64,000 bases of DNA, from contig NC_092579.1 of assembly GCF_037975245.1 (NCBI RefSeq), positions 26,337,666 through 26,401,665 of the forward strand, written 5' to 3'. Made by a program: the position numbers and the translations under genes. Under the pieces are notes generated by a model that saw only the letters and a program-made list of their open reading frames with translations, was not told the DNA's origin and did not search any database. Shown piece after piece: positions 1 to 12,609 of this stretch. Origin of the DNA: Apostichopus japonicus. Taxonomy: Eukaryota; Echinodermata; Holothuroidea; Aspidochirotida; Stichopodidae. Within the stretch, counting starts at the first letter, position 1. Every line of letters begins with the position of its first letter.

Positions 1-2846
1 TCTCTCACCTCCCTTATTTCTGTTTCAAAGGTTGCAACTTATCAAATATGCGTAGTTTAATCTGCGCAATTCTTCAAATTCCTCTTCCATTACACGAAAA
101 GCACTTCAGATTATCACTGGTGCGAAACTCACGGATCTGTATCTAAACTAAGTTAAATGCGATGTCAACAAGAAAGAGCGGCTTGAGGCTAAAAATCAAA
201 ACATTTCTATCTGATTTCACGTTGATTGTAATCTATAGAAATCTTCATTTTCCATAGTTTCTCTGGGAGATGAAAACACGATAATATTCTGCATATAGGC
301 CTACGACATGAACCTGAAGTAATAATAAAGATGACAGAGCATAGAGCCACAAATTCGGCGAATTTTAGCCATAAATAAAAGTACCATGGTTGATGGATAT
401 TCCAGTGGTTGAAGTTCATTGTTAAGCAAGATAGCATGCTTGGAATTGCCTGCATTTTTAGGTCATAACAAATGACATATAATTGTGTGGAGTAACATAA
501 TTTTAAAATTGGATGATAATTTACGCATGAATCTGACAATAACCGAGTCAGTGATGTCATGATATCATTTAAGAGAAAAGTTATTTTTCTCCGTAACGTA
601 CTAATTAATTAATTAATTAATTCTGAGGGAAATAGTATTCTTACAAACAACTTGCAGAAAGATGAAATTCTATAAATGCAGAGAATATCGACAACTGAGC
701 GAGCATTCAAAATATTTAACATTTGAAGGATAAATTACCAAAACGGTATTTGACAGGTAAGGATAAAGCTTACAAGAAGATCTGCCATGTGACATCACCG
801 ATCACTAGCTTCAATCCGCTTCCGGTAAGGGAGAGTTTATCTGGTTATACATATAGCTTAGAACAAGATATTCAGCTGAAAGTGTTTAAGCTAGCAGTCT
901 GGAAAATTGCCCCTCCGGGCATAGAAATGTCACATTCGTGGCCACCGGAATCTCCCTTTAATGATGACAATAAGAGCGGGTATAGCCGAGGGTGTTGCAT
1001 ATCGCATCGCAAACACCATTCATGGACAACTGATTACAGTTTAAGGACAATCACATTGGAAAAGCCACACCTTTTATGAACTCCGCACCAAAAAGGAGAA
1101 GGAGAGGAAGATAAAAAAAAACAGGATTTTGTCATGTCCAGATTCGTATATGGGATTGAGAGTTTTTCGATGATCACATTTTAGCATTTCTGGTGAGCAA
1201 AACACAGTACCAAAAACAGACCTTTTTTAATCTAAAAGATCGCGAGCCGAATAGTTCCAACGATGTTTGTGCGCGCACGCATGCGCGCGTTTGTGTGTGA
1301 AAACACATTTGTATCCTGTTACAAAGAAACTGTGCATTGGTCGGTCCGTATGTAAACTTACACATTTTCACCCACTTTCACACTTTTAGATCAAACTATG
1401 TCATATTTACGTCATTATAATGGTATTTCAAAACGAAGAATGTATAGCGTCTACATTTTCGTCTGTATAGTAACCGAGATTGCAAAGTTATTATTAACCA
1501 GTTTTGCTTTTCATATTAGTGCTGCTACAAGGGTTAGAGGTAAATGTACTAACCTTCACCTATAAATATATATACATATCTAACACCTAAACGCCAAAGT
1601 ATAATAAAACAAAATGGTCTAAGATCATTCCGTGTTTTCAACCTGTTTGTTTGGTTATAAATTGTCTCTCCAATATTGGGCCTTCGGGATGATGGCAGCT
1701 TTAAAGCCATCCATTTCATCGACTTATTTACGAGAAGCAGTAAATAATCCTTATATAGGGACAGTCATCATCATACTGATGGAGTGATATAATCCTACGG
1801 CGGACTTGGAAGTAAGATACACACACTACCGTTGTAACTCCTGCCACTGAGAAAAGGAGGTGTGTTCTTACTGTATATTGTGCACATATATAGAAGCCAG
1901 TGAGGCTAGTAGCAGTTGTGAAATCCGTGGAGTATAGAGTAGACCGTACAAACATTCCATTATAGAAAGTATAGGCCAAGCTAATGCGTTGTATATACAC
2001 AACCGACACTTGCTCAAACAAAATATTTGAAGCCATTCCAACTCGTGTAAAACAAATTTTAACGGAGTTACATGATTATGATCAGGGTCAAAAAAGAAAT
2101 AATAATAATATATATTGTTGTGTGTGGGTTTTTTTTAAATCGAAATCGACACCAACCCCCTCTTCCAACTAACCCCCCCCCCTTGCACCCCCTTCACCGC
2201 CATTTCATACCTTTATCGTGAATGTGTCCATATATATTTCTATAGTATTCATATTTTGATGGGCTATAAATACATATCCACATGCAGCTTAAGATTGTTT
2301 GTGGTTTGGCAATCTTAACAACTGTTGTAATAGTGGTTCTATAGCTACACAGGTCTCTAGGTCATCCAAAAACACCAAAGATGCGATTCTTTGGCAGAAA
2401 CAGTAATTAAGTTTTCCCCAGGAATTTAGACATTTTTTTTTTAAACAATTTTTTACGTTATCATATGACCTAAATTTCGGAAACAGAGGTATTTTTTCCA
2501 TGAAGATTTGTTTATGAATTTTTGGTAAAATCACAATACCTTTGCAACCCTCCTCGGTCATAATAATATCGGTTGCCATAGATACACAGTCATGCTATTA
2601 CACAGAGTAGTAATTCTTTGGAGGGTAATTACTCGCATGCACCTTCCTTGCAGGAGGTGTGCTGAACTTTTAGACCAGCAACAGAAAAGAAGGGAAAATA
2701 TTTCAGTCCCGCAAAGCACTTTAGTATTCCAGAATTGTTTAAAACGAAGACAAATGTAGCTAAAAACATGTTTATAGTTGATAGAGAGACAAAGAGGCAA
2801 AAACTAAATAAGTAAATAAAAACAAAGTGGTGGGGGCGGGGCGGGG

Positions 2847-2911
2847 CGGAGGAGGAGGAGGAGGAGGAGGAGGAGGAGGAGGAGGAGGAGGAGGAGGAGG
2901 AGTAGGAGGAG
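2847..2911. repeat. (GGA)n microsatellite
   Basis: About 20 nearly perfect GGA units, purine-only on the plus strand, preceded by a G-rich stretch. Confidence 0.95.
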
Positions 2912-3851
2912 AAAGAAACTGCAATCCAAGGAGAAAAATTGGTAGTCGACTAATTCAGAGTATGCAAAGATAGAGTAGAATATGCAAAGATAGAATATGC
3001 AAATAAAGACTTATAAAATGTTAAAATATTGGACATGAATTATTGCCAGGTGAGTTATTGCAGTTCCGACAACAAAGCCCAAAAAAACTAGACAGAGAGA
3101 GGAATAAATTGTACCGATGCAAGGAACTGTTCCTTATAAACGGATGTAACCTATCTTATTAAGGGTATAGGGAGAATCTCGTCAGAAAGAGTATATCTTA
3201 TTTGGTGGATTTTAATCACCGCCAGTGTGTTTGATGACAGCCTAAACTGAAGCTATACATTCATTATATGGGCTACACTAACATATCAACTTCTGTCATT
3301 CCTTCATCTTTGTTTTCTGCAACGTGTGAGGTTGTCAGAGCTTCTTCCTGTACTTCTCCATTAACAGGTTGAACTCTCGTTATGCATGCGTCTATCATTC
3401 AAGTTCGCCACCCAAAACTAGTAATCTTCGCTAGCCGATCATCTCATACAAATTGATCGAAAATCGTGCACTTCAAATCCGCTTTACAAAAGTATATTCT
3501 ATGAGATTATGAACCTACCTAGTCCTCGCTACGTATTATGGACGGCGCGATTCATGACGCACTATATCCGGGATTAAACCAAATTTGATTTAGAAGCTAA
3601 AATTTAGCAAAATGACCTCCTTGGCTACATGGAGAACTGTCCTACAAGGACCCGCTAATTACATTACTATTTAAAATCGGTATAACGCCAGCACCAGTTG
3701 TATAGATAGCTGTAACTTAACCCACCAGAGAACAACAAAACATACAGGGGCTGTATCTAATGTCTCTTAGCGCCTGTTCCCGTCACCTATATATACGCAA
3801 TTGTCATTCAGTGCAGATTGATTTTGTACCAATAATTGCCTGTATATTACA

Positions 3852-3853
<2 letters not shown>

Positions 3854-3941
<88 letters not shown>
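3854..3941. repeat. (TA)n microsatellite
   Basis: Long alternating TA with a single phase slip near 3909. Confidence 0.95.
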
Positions 3942-3945
<4 letters not shown>

Positions 3946-6900
3946 ATACCATTAAATAATCTTGGATGGAAATAATCATATTTAGCCTATAGTCTGACTA
4001 ATAATATAACAAAGATCAAAGACAATGCGACACTGTCCTATAATGTGTCAAAAGAAAAAAAACTTGTCAAAAATGACTATCTCTGACAAAAAATCACACA
4101 TGATCAAGTTTACTGACAAAATAATTAAATTAGAAAGCAATCACAAAGATGGGAACCTATCAACTGCAGATTCTCTCCCAAAAATGCGAGTCCTCCACGT
4201 AACAGTTCTTTGAAAGACGTATACAACTGTGTGGTATAGACCTCCATCATGAACTGCCGTATAAATCAAGAAACATCCTGCAGGCTTCTTCTGGCACTAA
4301 ATCGATCAGCAGTAACTGAGCAAAAGCCGCGCTATATCTACTTTTATTTAATCGATAACGAAAGTTTCAAGGGAATGTACTCAAATCGACATATTTTCGG
4401 AGAAAGATGATTTTGAAACAGAAAAGAAGCGTCGTGCCCAAGCACAGGTCAGGATTTGGCGGCGGGACTCATGCTATAGAGGTTTGCCCGCCGCGTGCAA
4501 TATATATACTAAATCAATCAAATGCAGGTAGAAAAGACCAGATAAAAATAGTATAGTCATAAGACCAGTATATCGATTAGTGAAAAGGAACGTGTGGGGG
4601 TGGGTGGGTGGGTGTTGAAGAGTCACAACACACGTCTGGGTATAACATATATATTACGTACAATAAAGGATATCAACATCTTACGTAGATGGGTATAGAA
4701 ACGAGTGATATAGACGTTGAAAGTGAGTCTAAAAATAGAGACCAACTGTGGTATACTTGAAACTGTGAGTTAGGTATAGAACCCTCATTCACAAGTGGAA
4801 TCCAATAAGTGTGTGCATGGGGTTGTTATAAAGTTAGTTGTGTTCGTCTGCGTGTGTATGTGTGTGCGTTTATTGTTAACGTTACATATAGGCCTGAATA
4901 ACATTGTCGTAATTAACTGCATCGTTAGTACATTATCATTACTTATGCATAAATAGTGAATAAAATATAACGAGGAGACGGGTGTGATAATTGCGGAGTA
5001 TATCCATTCAAGTATAATTTACTGTGTGCAGTGATACTTTCGACATTCAAAGAGGTGTTCAGGTACATGTAAAACACAAAACCAACTGTTATCGAAAACA
5101 AATGAAAGTAAGAGATTTTGCGGTATTTAAAAGAAAGTATAGATAAATAACTCACGTGGCCATGGTTCAGAAACATTTGACGATGAAATACAGTTTAGCC
5201 GTCACAGGTCTTCGTTGAAACCTCAGGTTTAATCTTTCGTTCTCTTCAGCTCAATCCGAGTTTCTTAAGTTCTTCTTTTCGAAAAGCAGGGTTAAATTTC
5301 ATCAAAATTGGCTGGTAGCTCAATTCGTTTCATATGTCAGTTGGTTGAGAGGACAGTTGAAATCTTACGAGCTATATAGTACTCCCGTAACTCTAAATCA
5401 TTGAAGACCCAACAAATGCAGAGTTTTTTCTGCTTTCCCTAAAAGCAAGTTCAACAACAGTCTATAAGTCTATTTGGATTGTCGGATTCCGCCAGGTGGT
5501 TGACACAAGATAACTGATCCGAAACAAGTTGTTCAAGTAACGAGTGAGCCATGCAGTGAACTTCAGTCCAAAATGCAACACGTTCGATCTGGCCCAACAT
5601 ACAAGTAGGTTACTAAGTTCTCACGCTTGATAAGTCTGTTGTCTCACCACCGATGTTTCATGTTGTCCGACCAGATCCATCTAACTTTCTTGGTAGTTTT
5701 CCAAAGCACAGAGCGAGAATGGAATATTGGTCTTTGCTAGGTAATACAAGCCACCAGGGTATCGAAGACCGCACTCCAAACAAAAAGTGCAAAGTTCAAA
5801 CTCGAGTGTCTGCGCTACTCAAAATATTATACTCAATCACACCACAACAAGGTATGCGGAATGGGCTCTTTGCTAGTGATCGATATTTCATTCAGATAGT
5901 TTCCAAATGTTTGTAAGGTGAAGTCATAGAATTTAATGGAAATATCGTGGAAAGTTCATTAATTGTGAGTCTAAACTCTGCAGAATTAATGTTTACTTTA
6001 GGCTCTCAATGTACTTCGAGTTATACCTGCAAACTAGCTCCGTACAGAAGTGCTTGAGTGTTGTTGGCGTCTTTGAGGTTTTGTGCAGAAAACTATACCG
6101 CTAAGAGGTTGTACGTTGTTGTCCTCACCTGTTTGTTCTTTGATGTCACTTAGATACTTCTTATTTCTTAGTTGCTCTTATCCTCACATTTACAAGCTCC
6201 CAATGTAAGGTATGTTTACGAGAAATGAGTACCTCCCCTGTCAGCTCTACATGTCAACATATCAAGCTGGAGCAAAAGCAGCAAGAGTCTGCTCTATGGG
6301 AGAAATAGGGGGCGCTCTACGAGTAAATCGCATTTGTAAGATTAGCATTCGTTTTTCATGTCTTCGTGTATAGCTCGCAGGCAGGTTGCCAGAACAAATA
6401 TATCAACTAAACCAACCCCCCACCCCCCCAAAAAAAAAAAAAAAATACCGGGTATTGTTTGAAACATGCTTCATAAAATAGCAAGAGACCTACATCCCGT
6501 AATTAACCGCGAATTGAAGGAAATCGAATCAACTTCCTCCACATTTATGGTCGACAAATATATTTTACTCATAGTGAAAGTTTTCAGAAAGTAGATAAAT
6601 TGTTACTCCGTTGTTTGATGGTTTGATTTCTTATTTATCCAAATATAAGCTCGGAAATCATCCTGGATGGGAAACAATTCCTAAGCCTATACTATATGAA
6701 AATACTATACTATACAGTGTGCTAGTAATTACAAAAACCCTTATTTTGATATTTTAATTGATTGGTTCTCGTGGCAGCTTGCCACGCATCGTACCCATCG
6801 AATGGTAAATGAGCGAGAGAGAGAGAGAGAGGGGGTGGAATGAGACAAGGGGAAGGGAGGTATGGTTGGTAGCCCCTTGCTGACATATCCAGTAGCAAAC

Positions 6901-7439
6901 TCTGGATGAAGGATGATGGATATGGGCAGTGGCGTATAAAAAAATCTCTAGAAAATTGGTATTACCTGGGAAAGTATCGGGCTAAAAAACTTTAATCTAT
7001 GACCTGGTTATGGATAACTTCTTTATAAGGTTATGAAACGGTTCATTTCAATAAACTTGCAACAAGTTTATCCCTCTGTACGTTAGGTTGTATGTATAGG
7101 TCTCTTGAAACGTCCTGCTTGAACATTAATGTTAAATTGTCCAGACACTATAACACTGACGAGGAGGGTTGCCCTCTGTCCTCGGGAGTTATAACTTACA
7201 CTCCCGATAGGTTGATTTTTAGTTGTTACTATTCCGGTGTTCAAGGTATTCACCTTTAATATCATTGTTAAAACTCTAGGAAAGCTCCTTTAACGCTGAA
7301 TTGCCGAATACGTCATCTCACCGTAACAGGCCTAAATATTAACGATAACAATCCATTGTTTTGTAAATTCTAAACAGCCCCGTTCTCGTTAACGTTAGCT
7401 TTCACTTCATCGTTTGAAATCAAGCTTTTGACCCATCCA

Positions 7440-7800
7440 GTAGGAGGAACATATATAGGAGCAAAAGCCTATAATTTATTTGTGGAGATCAAAGGTCATT
7501 TGGGGTCACCAGGGGTGAAATTGAGTAAACCTTGTAAACACGATATCTCAAGAAGAAAAGCCTAGATCAATCTCGCATTTCGTGTGATGGAGTACCAACT
7601 GAGTGCAAAATCCCTATTGTTTTTGGTGGAGGTCGAAGTCCATTTGGGGTCACTAGAGGGCAAATTGTGAAAACCTTGTAAACACGATAACTCAAGAAGG
7701 GAAGGTTGGACGAATCTCATATTTCCGTATGTAGTTGGTACATGTTCAGTACAAGTTTTTATTGAGGTCAAAGGTCAGTTGGAGTCACCAAGTTGTGGAA
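7440..7800. repeat. Degenerate tandem repeat, about 120-bp period, with AGGTCA half-sites
   Basis: Three successive copies share the order AGGTCAAAGGTCA-like, TTGGGGTCACC, AAACCTTGTAAACACGAT and CTCAAGAAG. The third is truncated. The last copy has a perfect AGGTCA-A-AGGTCA direct repeat at 7765-7777. Confidence 0.7.
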
Positions 7801-10800
7801 ACCTTGTTTTATAAGCTACCGTATCTCTCACAGACCTATCAGATAACATGTGGGTTACGCCTCATACGAATATAGGAGGCTATTGGCAATTGGAAATGAG
7901 CTTATGGGCATCCGTAGAATCTAAAACTCAAAACTGAAAACTCGAACATATTTGAATTGGCTTCAACGTGCCCCTCGGAAGCCTTACTTTGCGTGCGAAA
8001 AGGTGTACTTTGTAGTACAGCGGTTCTATTGGATGTTTTCCGTCGTATTTATTTCAGGTTGGATGTAGTTTCGTTGTGACCAGGCAGCGTTTATGAAACA
8101 GTTCGTCTAGTTAGATTTTTTAGTATTATGAATCTCAATGCGAAAAATAATTGTGTAAAACGGTCAGAGAAATATAGCGATCCTTGTGTATCACGTGACG
8201 GCAGTATTAGTTTGTAGCTATTGAATGACTATGTCTGTGTTGTCTCTCTTTCCAAAGCATCAGCTGTCAGGATGAACAACATCTTTAATCCTCGAATTCA
8301 AATGCCTGATTACGTAAGTCTAACATTCATTAATTGTTGCGTATATGTTCTTATGATGACTAAGGCCTTATAAATTATGCTAACATTACGATTAAAATTG
8401 ACTATATAATCAGAAGGAACCCCTGATCCATAAGCATGATTTTGGCAAGAATCTAAAATGTCGGGATTTTGGGCCAAATATTGAAAAAATTATAAGTCTA
8501 TGATATATATATTTAGTCATGTTAGCATAAGTTATTAAGGCTTTTTCAGGCCTAAAATTTGATAGAACCCCACTTTCAATTGGTGCTAAAACCTCCCCTG
8601 GGACCCTGGATGGCAATTAAAGGCATCCTGATAAAATCTGAGAAATTAAATCTTTATCCCCAAAGTTTGGTTAAGGCAGTATAATAGGCTAAATTTATAG
8701 CCTTATGATCATATTTTAGGCCTGAAAAAGCAAAAGCCTTGTAAATGATGCTTACATTAGGGTTATTTCTCTCTCATTATTGTGTAGCACTGCCTATTAA
8801 CATGAAGGGACTTCTGTGAGTAAATTGCTAAGAGGTTGGTAAGGGGGAGGGAGTGGGTTGGTTATTGCGTTTTCATTTCCACAACAGTTGAAGATGTCAT
8901 TACCCAACGGTGTTGATACAATATAACCAATTTTCTTTACCGAAGTGGGTAGAGTAACACTTTTTTAAAAAGATCTAAATTCTTTTGATTGCCTAGTTGC
9001 TAAAGTAATGGTCAAGGCAACGTTTCCTGAATCTGCTAAGCTTATTTCGCGCGCGGTTGGGGTTGAAAACTATTAATATGCAACAACCAGTTAAAGCAAC
9101 AGTATCGGGCAGTATTTTATCACCTTCCGTTCCATTTTTGAAGAAAAAATTACGATTAAAACATTGAACACTTCTATCGCTTAGCATACAACTTCCGAGG
9201 AACAACACAAAACCGGAAAACATTTATAAATAACAAAGGTTTGATTTGACTGCTTTGAAATCACGTATCACTGGCAAGATGCGTCGAGCGCCCTCTTTCA
9301 AGGTTTAAGCCTCTAAAACGATCGTAAATTATCTTTGCTATATTGTTATGAAATGATTACCATCGAAATATTTCGTGAAACTCTATAAACTGAGGAATTT
9401 GGGCTAAAATATGATCGTGTTTGAAATGTTTCGATTTTATCTAGGCTTCTTTGACAGAAATATAAATTTCTCGGGACGATTAAGTTCGAGCCAATAAATA
9501 TTGATAAAACCGCCGTTATATTTAGATAGGGGGCATATCGACATAAAACAAACGTAAACTTTTGCTTACCTCTTATCCGAATTTTTGAATAAAAACAAGG
9601 ATGTTAGTGTTACAATTTTAAAGGCACCTCAGAGAAATCAGCATTGGCCTACGGAGGCAAAAACATGCCGGAATAAATAGGAACGATTTTATCCCTTCTG
9701 TAAAATCAAAAGGAACCCCTGATCCATATGCATTCATTTTTTACCCCAAACGGATCTCTTTTCATAGTAACGTTTCTTTTTTGGGAGGGGCGGAGGGCAA
9801 TAGGATCATTGGTTGTTCAACAAGTCCGGTTAATACTAAATTATCATCGACGAATTTTCATGCCGATATTTTTGTTTTAAAATTCGCATTTCTAACACCC
9901 CTCCCTCGGCTTCCCGTCTCCCTTAAATATCCTATTACTACTTCAGCCATTTCAGCAGTGATGGCTTGTTCAAATACCTATATGTCAAAATACAAAATAC
10001 ACAATTGAACAAATAAATTACAAAGAAAGTTATTGATGGAAAACAGTTTATTTTAGGACATACAGAAGTCAATAATACCCTGCATCTTAATCAATAATCC
10101 CCTGCATCTTAATGTCCACATCTGTTGTGGATGAAGGTTAAGCTTATGTGTCAGTATTAACATAAGTTGATATGAATATACAAAAAGTACAAATATCAGA
10201 AATTGTTACACAAAACGTGTTAAATTGTGATTTCTGTTTTTTGTATAAAACCAGCTTAAAATACTAAACAACTGCTTCCTAAAAATGCATATCTGTTTGA
10301 CCTGTGTTGACCTCAAATGAACTTTGATCTCCAGGAGAATCTACATCTTATTTCTTACCCACCAAAGCATAATTCTTGCAACCTAAGGAGGTACAAATTT
10401 TAATCCATTGTGCACATATTTGTCGTCTCCTGTTTACAAACCAAAAGCAGTACACACACTGTCCATCACCAATGCATAGATTCCTTTTGCCTTTTGACAA
10501 CTAATCAAAAATGAAATTACGGGAGATGGCACCTATATCATACCTAGTGTCATATCTCATAATCCCATTATATTCTATCTATAGTACAATGCCATAAACA
10601 CATACACCGTCTGCCCTGTAGTATCATTACCTCTTCATATATATTCAGCTAATACATAATACATACATAATACCACAGTATCCTTTCAATAAAATCTACA
10701 TTCACAATATCATTTATAAAACTATACCTTCCATTCTCTCCCTACAACTGCCAACTAGTTCAGCATGCTGCTATGCATATCATACTTTGCTATTATCACA

Positions 10801-11834
10801 CACATTTCAAGACCTGAATTTAAGGCGAATACAACCCCCCAGTTTTCGGATGAATCGATAACTATGGGGCATGGTAACAATGCCTTGAAAGACACACCCT
10901 GTTATAAGTATTATTGTGCATCACAGAGTACAAACCATCCACAATAGTGCTCCCCCTCAATTTGGCCCACCCTCTGCCTCCAGAAGTAGGCCTATATGTG
11001 GTTGCATCCCTGGGTTTAAGTATTTACAACTGGATGCCCTTTCTTTAAGTGGCATGAACTAAAGGTGTGCCCTTAAAGCCATCATATGTATTATCAATGA
11101 TAGAAGGATATTTTGTACTTCTGTTTATATCTAAATAAAATAATACTGTTAGCAAACTGCTTATCCAATAGAGAGCCTGTGTAAGAGAATGTGTTAAAGT
11201 AAGTTGGTCTGACCTTTCGATCCTAGCAGGATCTTTTTTGTACCTTCTCACTGTCACTTGTCATTTAGCCTCTGAAGAACTTACTTTTTCACACTGTTTA
11301 TATCCAAACAAAAACAATTAAATAAATAATCAAATGATTAATCACCAAATGATTAAATGCCATCTTCTGTCTACTGACCTCTAATAAAAATGGTCAAAAT
11401 AAGCTAATTTTGGAAGATATAATAATGACAGCTCAAACCCACCATTCCAGCACCTGTATGTTCACACGTAGTATGAAATTCATCCAAGATTATTGTTGGA
11501 GTAACCACCATGTTTACAAGGTTTCATACTGTGACCTATGCAAGCCTTAATTGGCCATTATAGCATCCACCAATTTCATTTGACTTGCATCTACATACCT
11601 AGAAAGCTGCACTTTTTGCAATGTGTTTGCAAGGGCATCTCACACACACACACCAAACATCTTGAAAGTAAAAAGTTAATGTTAAAATTAAAACGTTTAC
11701 AGTCTTATATCAAAGGCATGGCCTTCTCACAGGACTTTTACAACATTTGAGCCCCGGTCACTGGTAACATGCCACACCCACACACCCAAGTGTGCACATA
11801 TCAAAACAGTCACTCCCAGGGCACTACAGTACCC

Positions 11835-12060
11835 CACATCATCGTGACCCCTGGGGGACTTCCTATAGGGTGCGTCCACGAATCCGCACACACAACTATA
11901 TTTACAAGTTACCTCGCAGGTCCCTATTTATACACCTGGGTGAAGAGTGGCAAGGGAGATTGAAGTGCCTTGCCCAAGGACACAATGTAATGGCAAGAAT
12001 TCCAACCTGCAAACCTTAGATCACAATTCCATTGTCTTAGCCCTCTGTCGGCAACAAGGT
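11835..12060 (+). repeat. Interspersed repeat of a type widespread in marine deuterostomes
   Basis: The order of short blocks (TATACACCTGGGTGAAGAG, GTGCCTTGCCCAAGGACACA, AACCTGCAAACCTTAGATCA, TTAGCCCTCTG) matches from memory a repeat common in sea urchin, amphioxus and acorn worm DNA. Its class is uncertain; it may be a SINE or MITE relic. It lies just 3' of the receptor stop codon. Confidence 0.6.
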
Positions 12061-12544
12061 GTAAAACCATGTCTGAGCACAGTTCGAAGAATAAATAATG
12101 GATTGCACTTTGAGAAAGTTCTGGTAGAACAATGATATCTAATTTATCACAAATATTCACTTCCTTCAAAATGAATAGGTCATTTACCCTTAAGTCCTTT
12201 CTTAAAGTTTAATCGCATTGAATGTATCAATTCCTCTCCAAAGTTTGACTAAATAATATTAGTTATTTTTAATTTTAATTCTAACCAAAACTACTAACAA
12301 ATATGTTTTACACACCACAATCATGTCCAAACAAGTGATGCCACTGGAAAAAATGCCATTGAAATACAGACCTTCCAGTTAAAGAATTGAGTGATCAACA
12401 AATAAAAAGTAACATTTTATGCTCCTTTCATAGCTGGTGATCAGTGCAACAAAAAAAAAACCTGATACATCTCTGTGGAGGCAAAAAAACCTTTCTTAGC
12501 AGATTGGGAAGTGACGGCTTCCATTCTCCCTGACTGGCATCGGT

Positions 12545-12609
12545 TTAATTGGGTGCTGCTAGTTTCTCAATTGGGTCTGCTCCGAGTGCCATACTTGCTG
12601 ACCCATCCT
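12545..12609 (-). CDS. Receptor terminal coding exon 7
   Basis: Acceptor tttcctacacag, then two bases completing codon 260 and 20 further codons before TAA at 12545-12547. It encodes the acidic/alanine-rich end containing GADPIEKLAAPN. Confidence 0.6.

Larger units (their letters stand above)
1..12544. other. Region with no recognised gene
   Basis: Open frames are short (118 codons at most, several starting on non-ATG codons), without recognisable domains or linked splice sites. It holds an ATTA-type run (601-622), a GGA microsatellite (2847-2911), a TA microsatellite (3854-3941), a GA run (6812-6833), the 7440-7800 repeat and a marine-type interspersed repeat (11835-12060). The right end may be 3' UTR of the receptor gene. 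A possible isolated first exon (ATG 8272, donor GTAAGT at 8314) could not be linked to anything. Confidence 0.6.

Noticed and set aside
723-1079. 118-codon plus-strand ORF
   Set aside because: No recognisable domain, does not start on ATG, no linked splice sites; length is plausible by chance.
5653-5916. 87-codon ORF and surrounding 5.2-6.3 kb, suspected retroelement
   Set aside because: No RT, integrase or LTR pair could be identified on either strand.
8272-8313. Possible first exon MNNIFNPRIQMPDY with a GTAAGT donor
   Set aside because: No partner exon found in the following 4 kb; too short to support.
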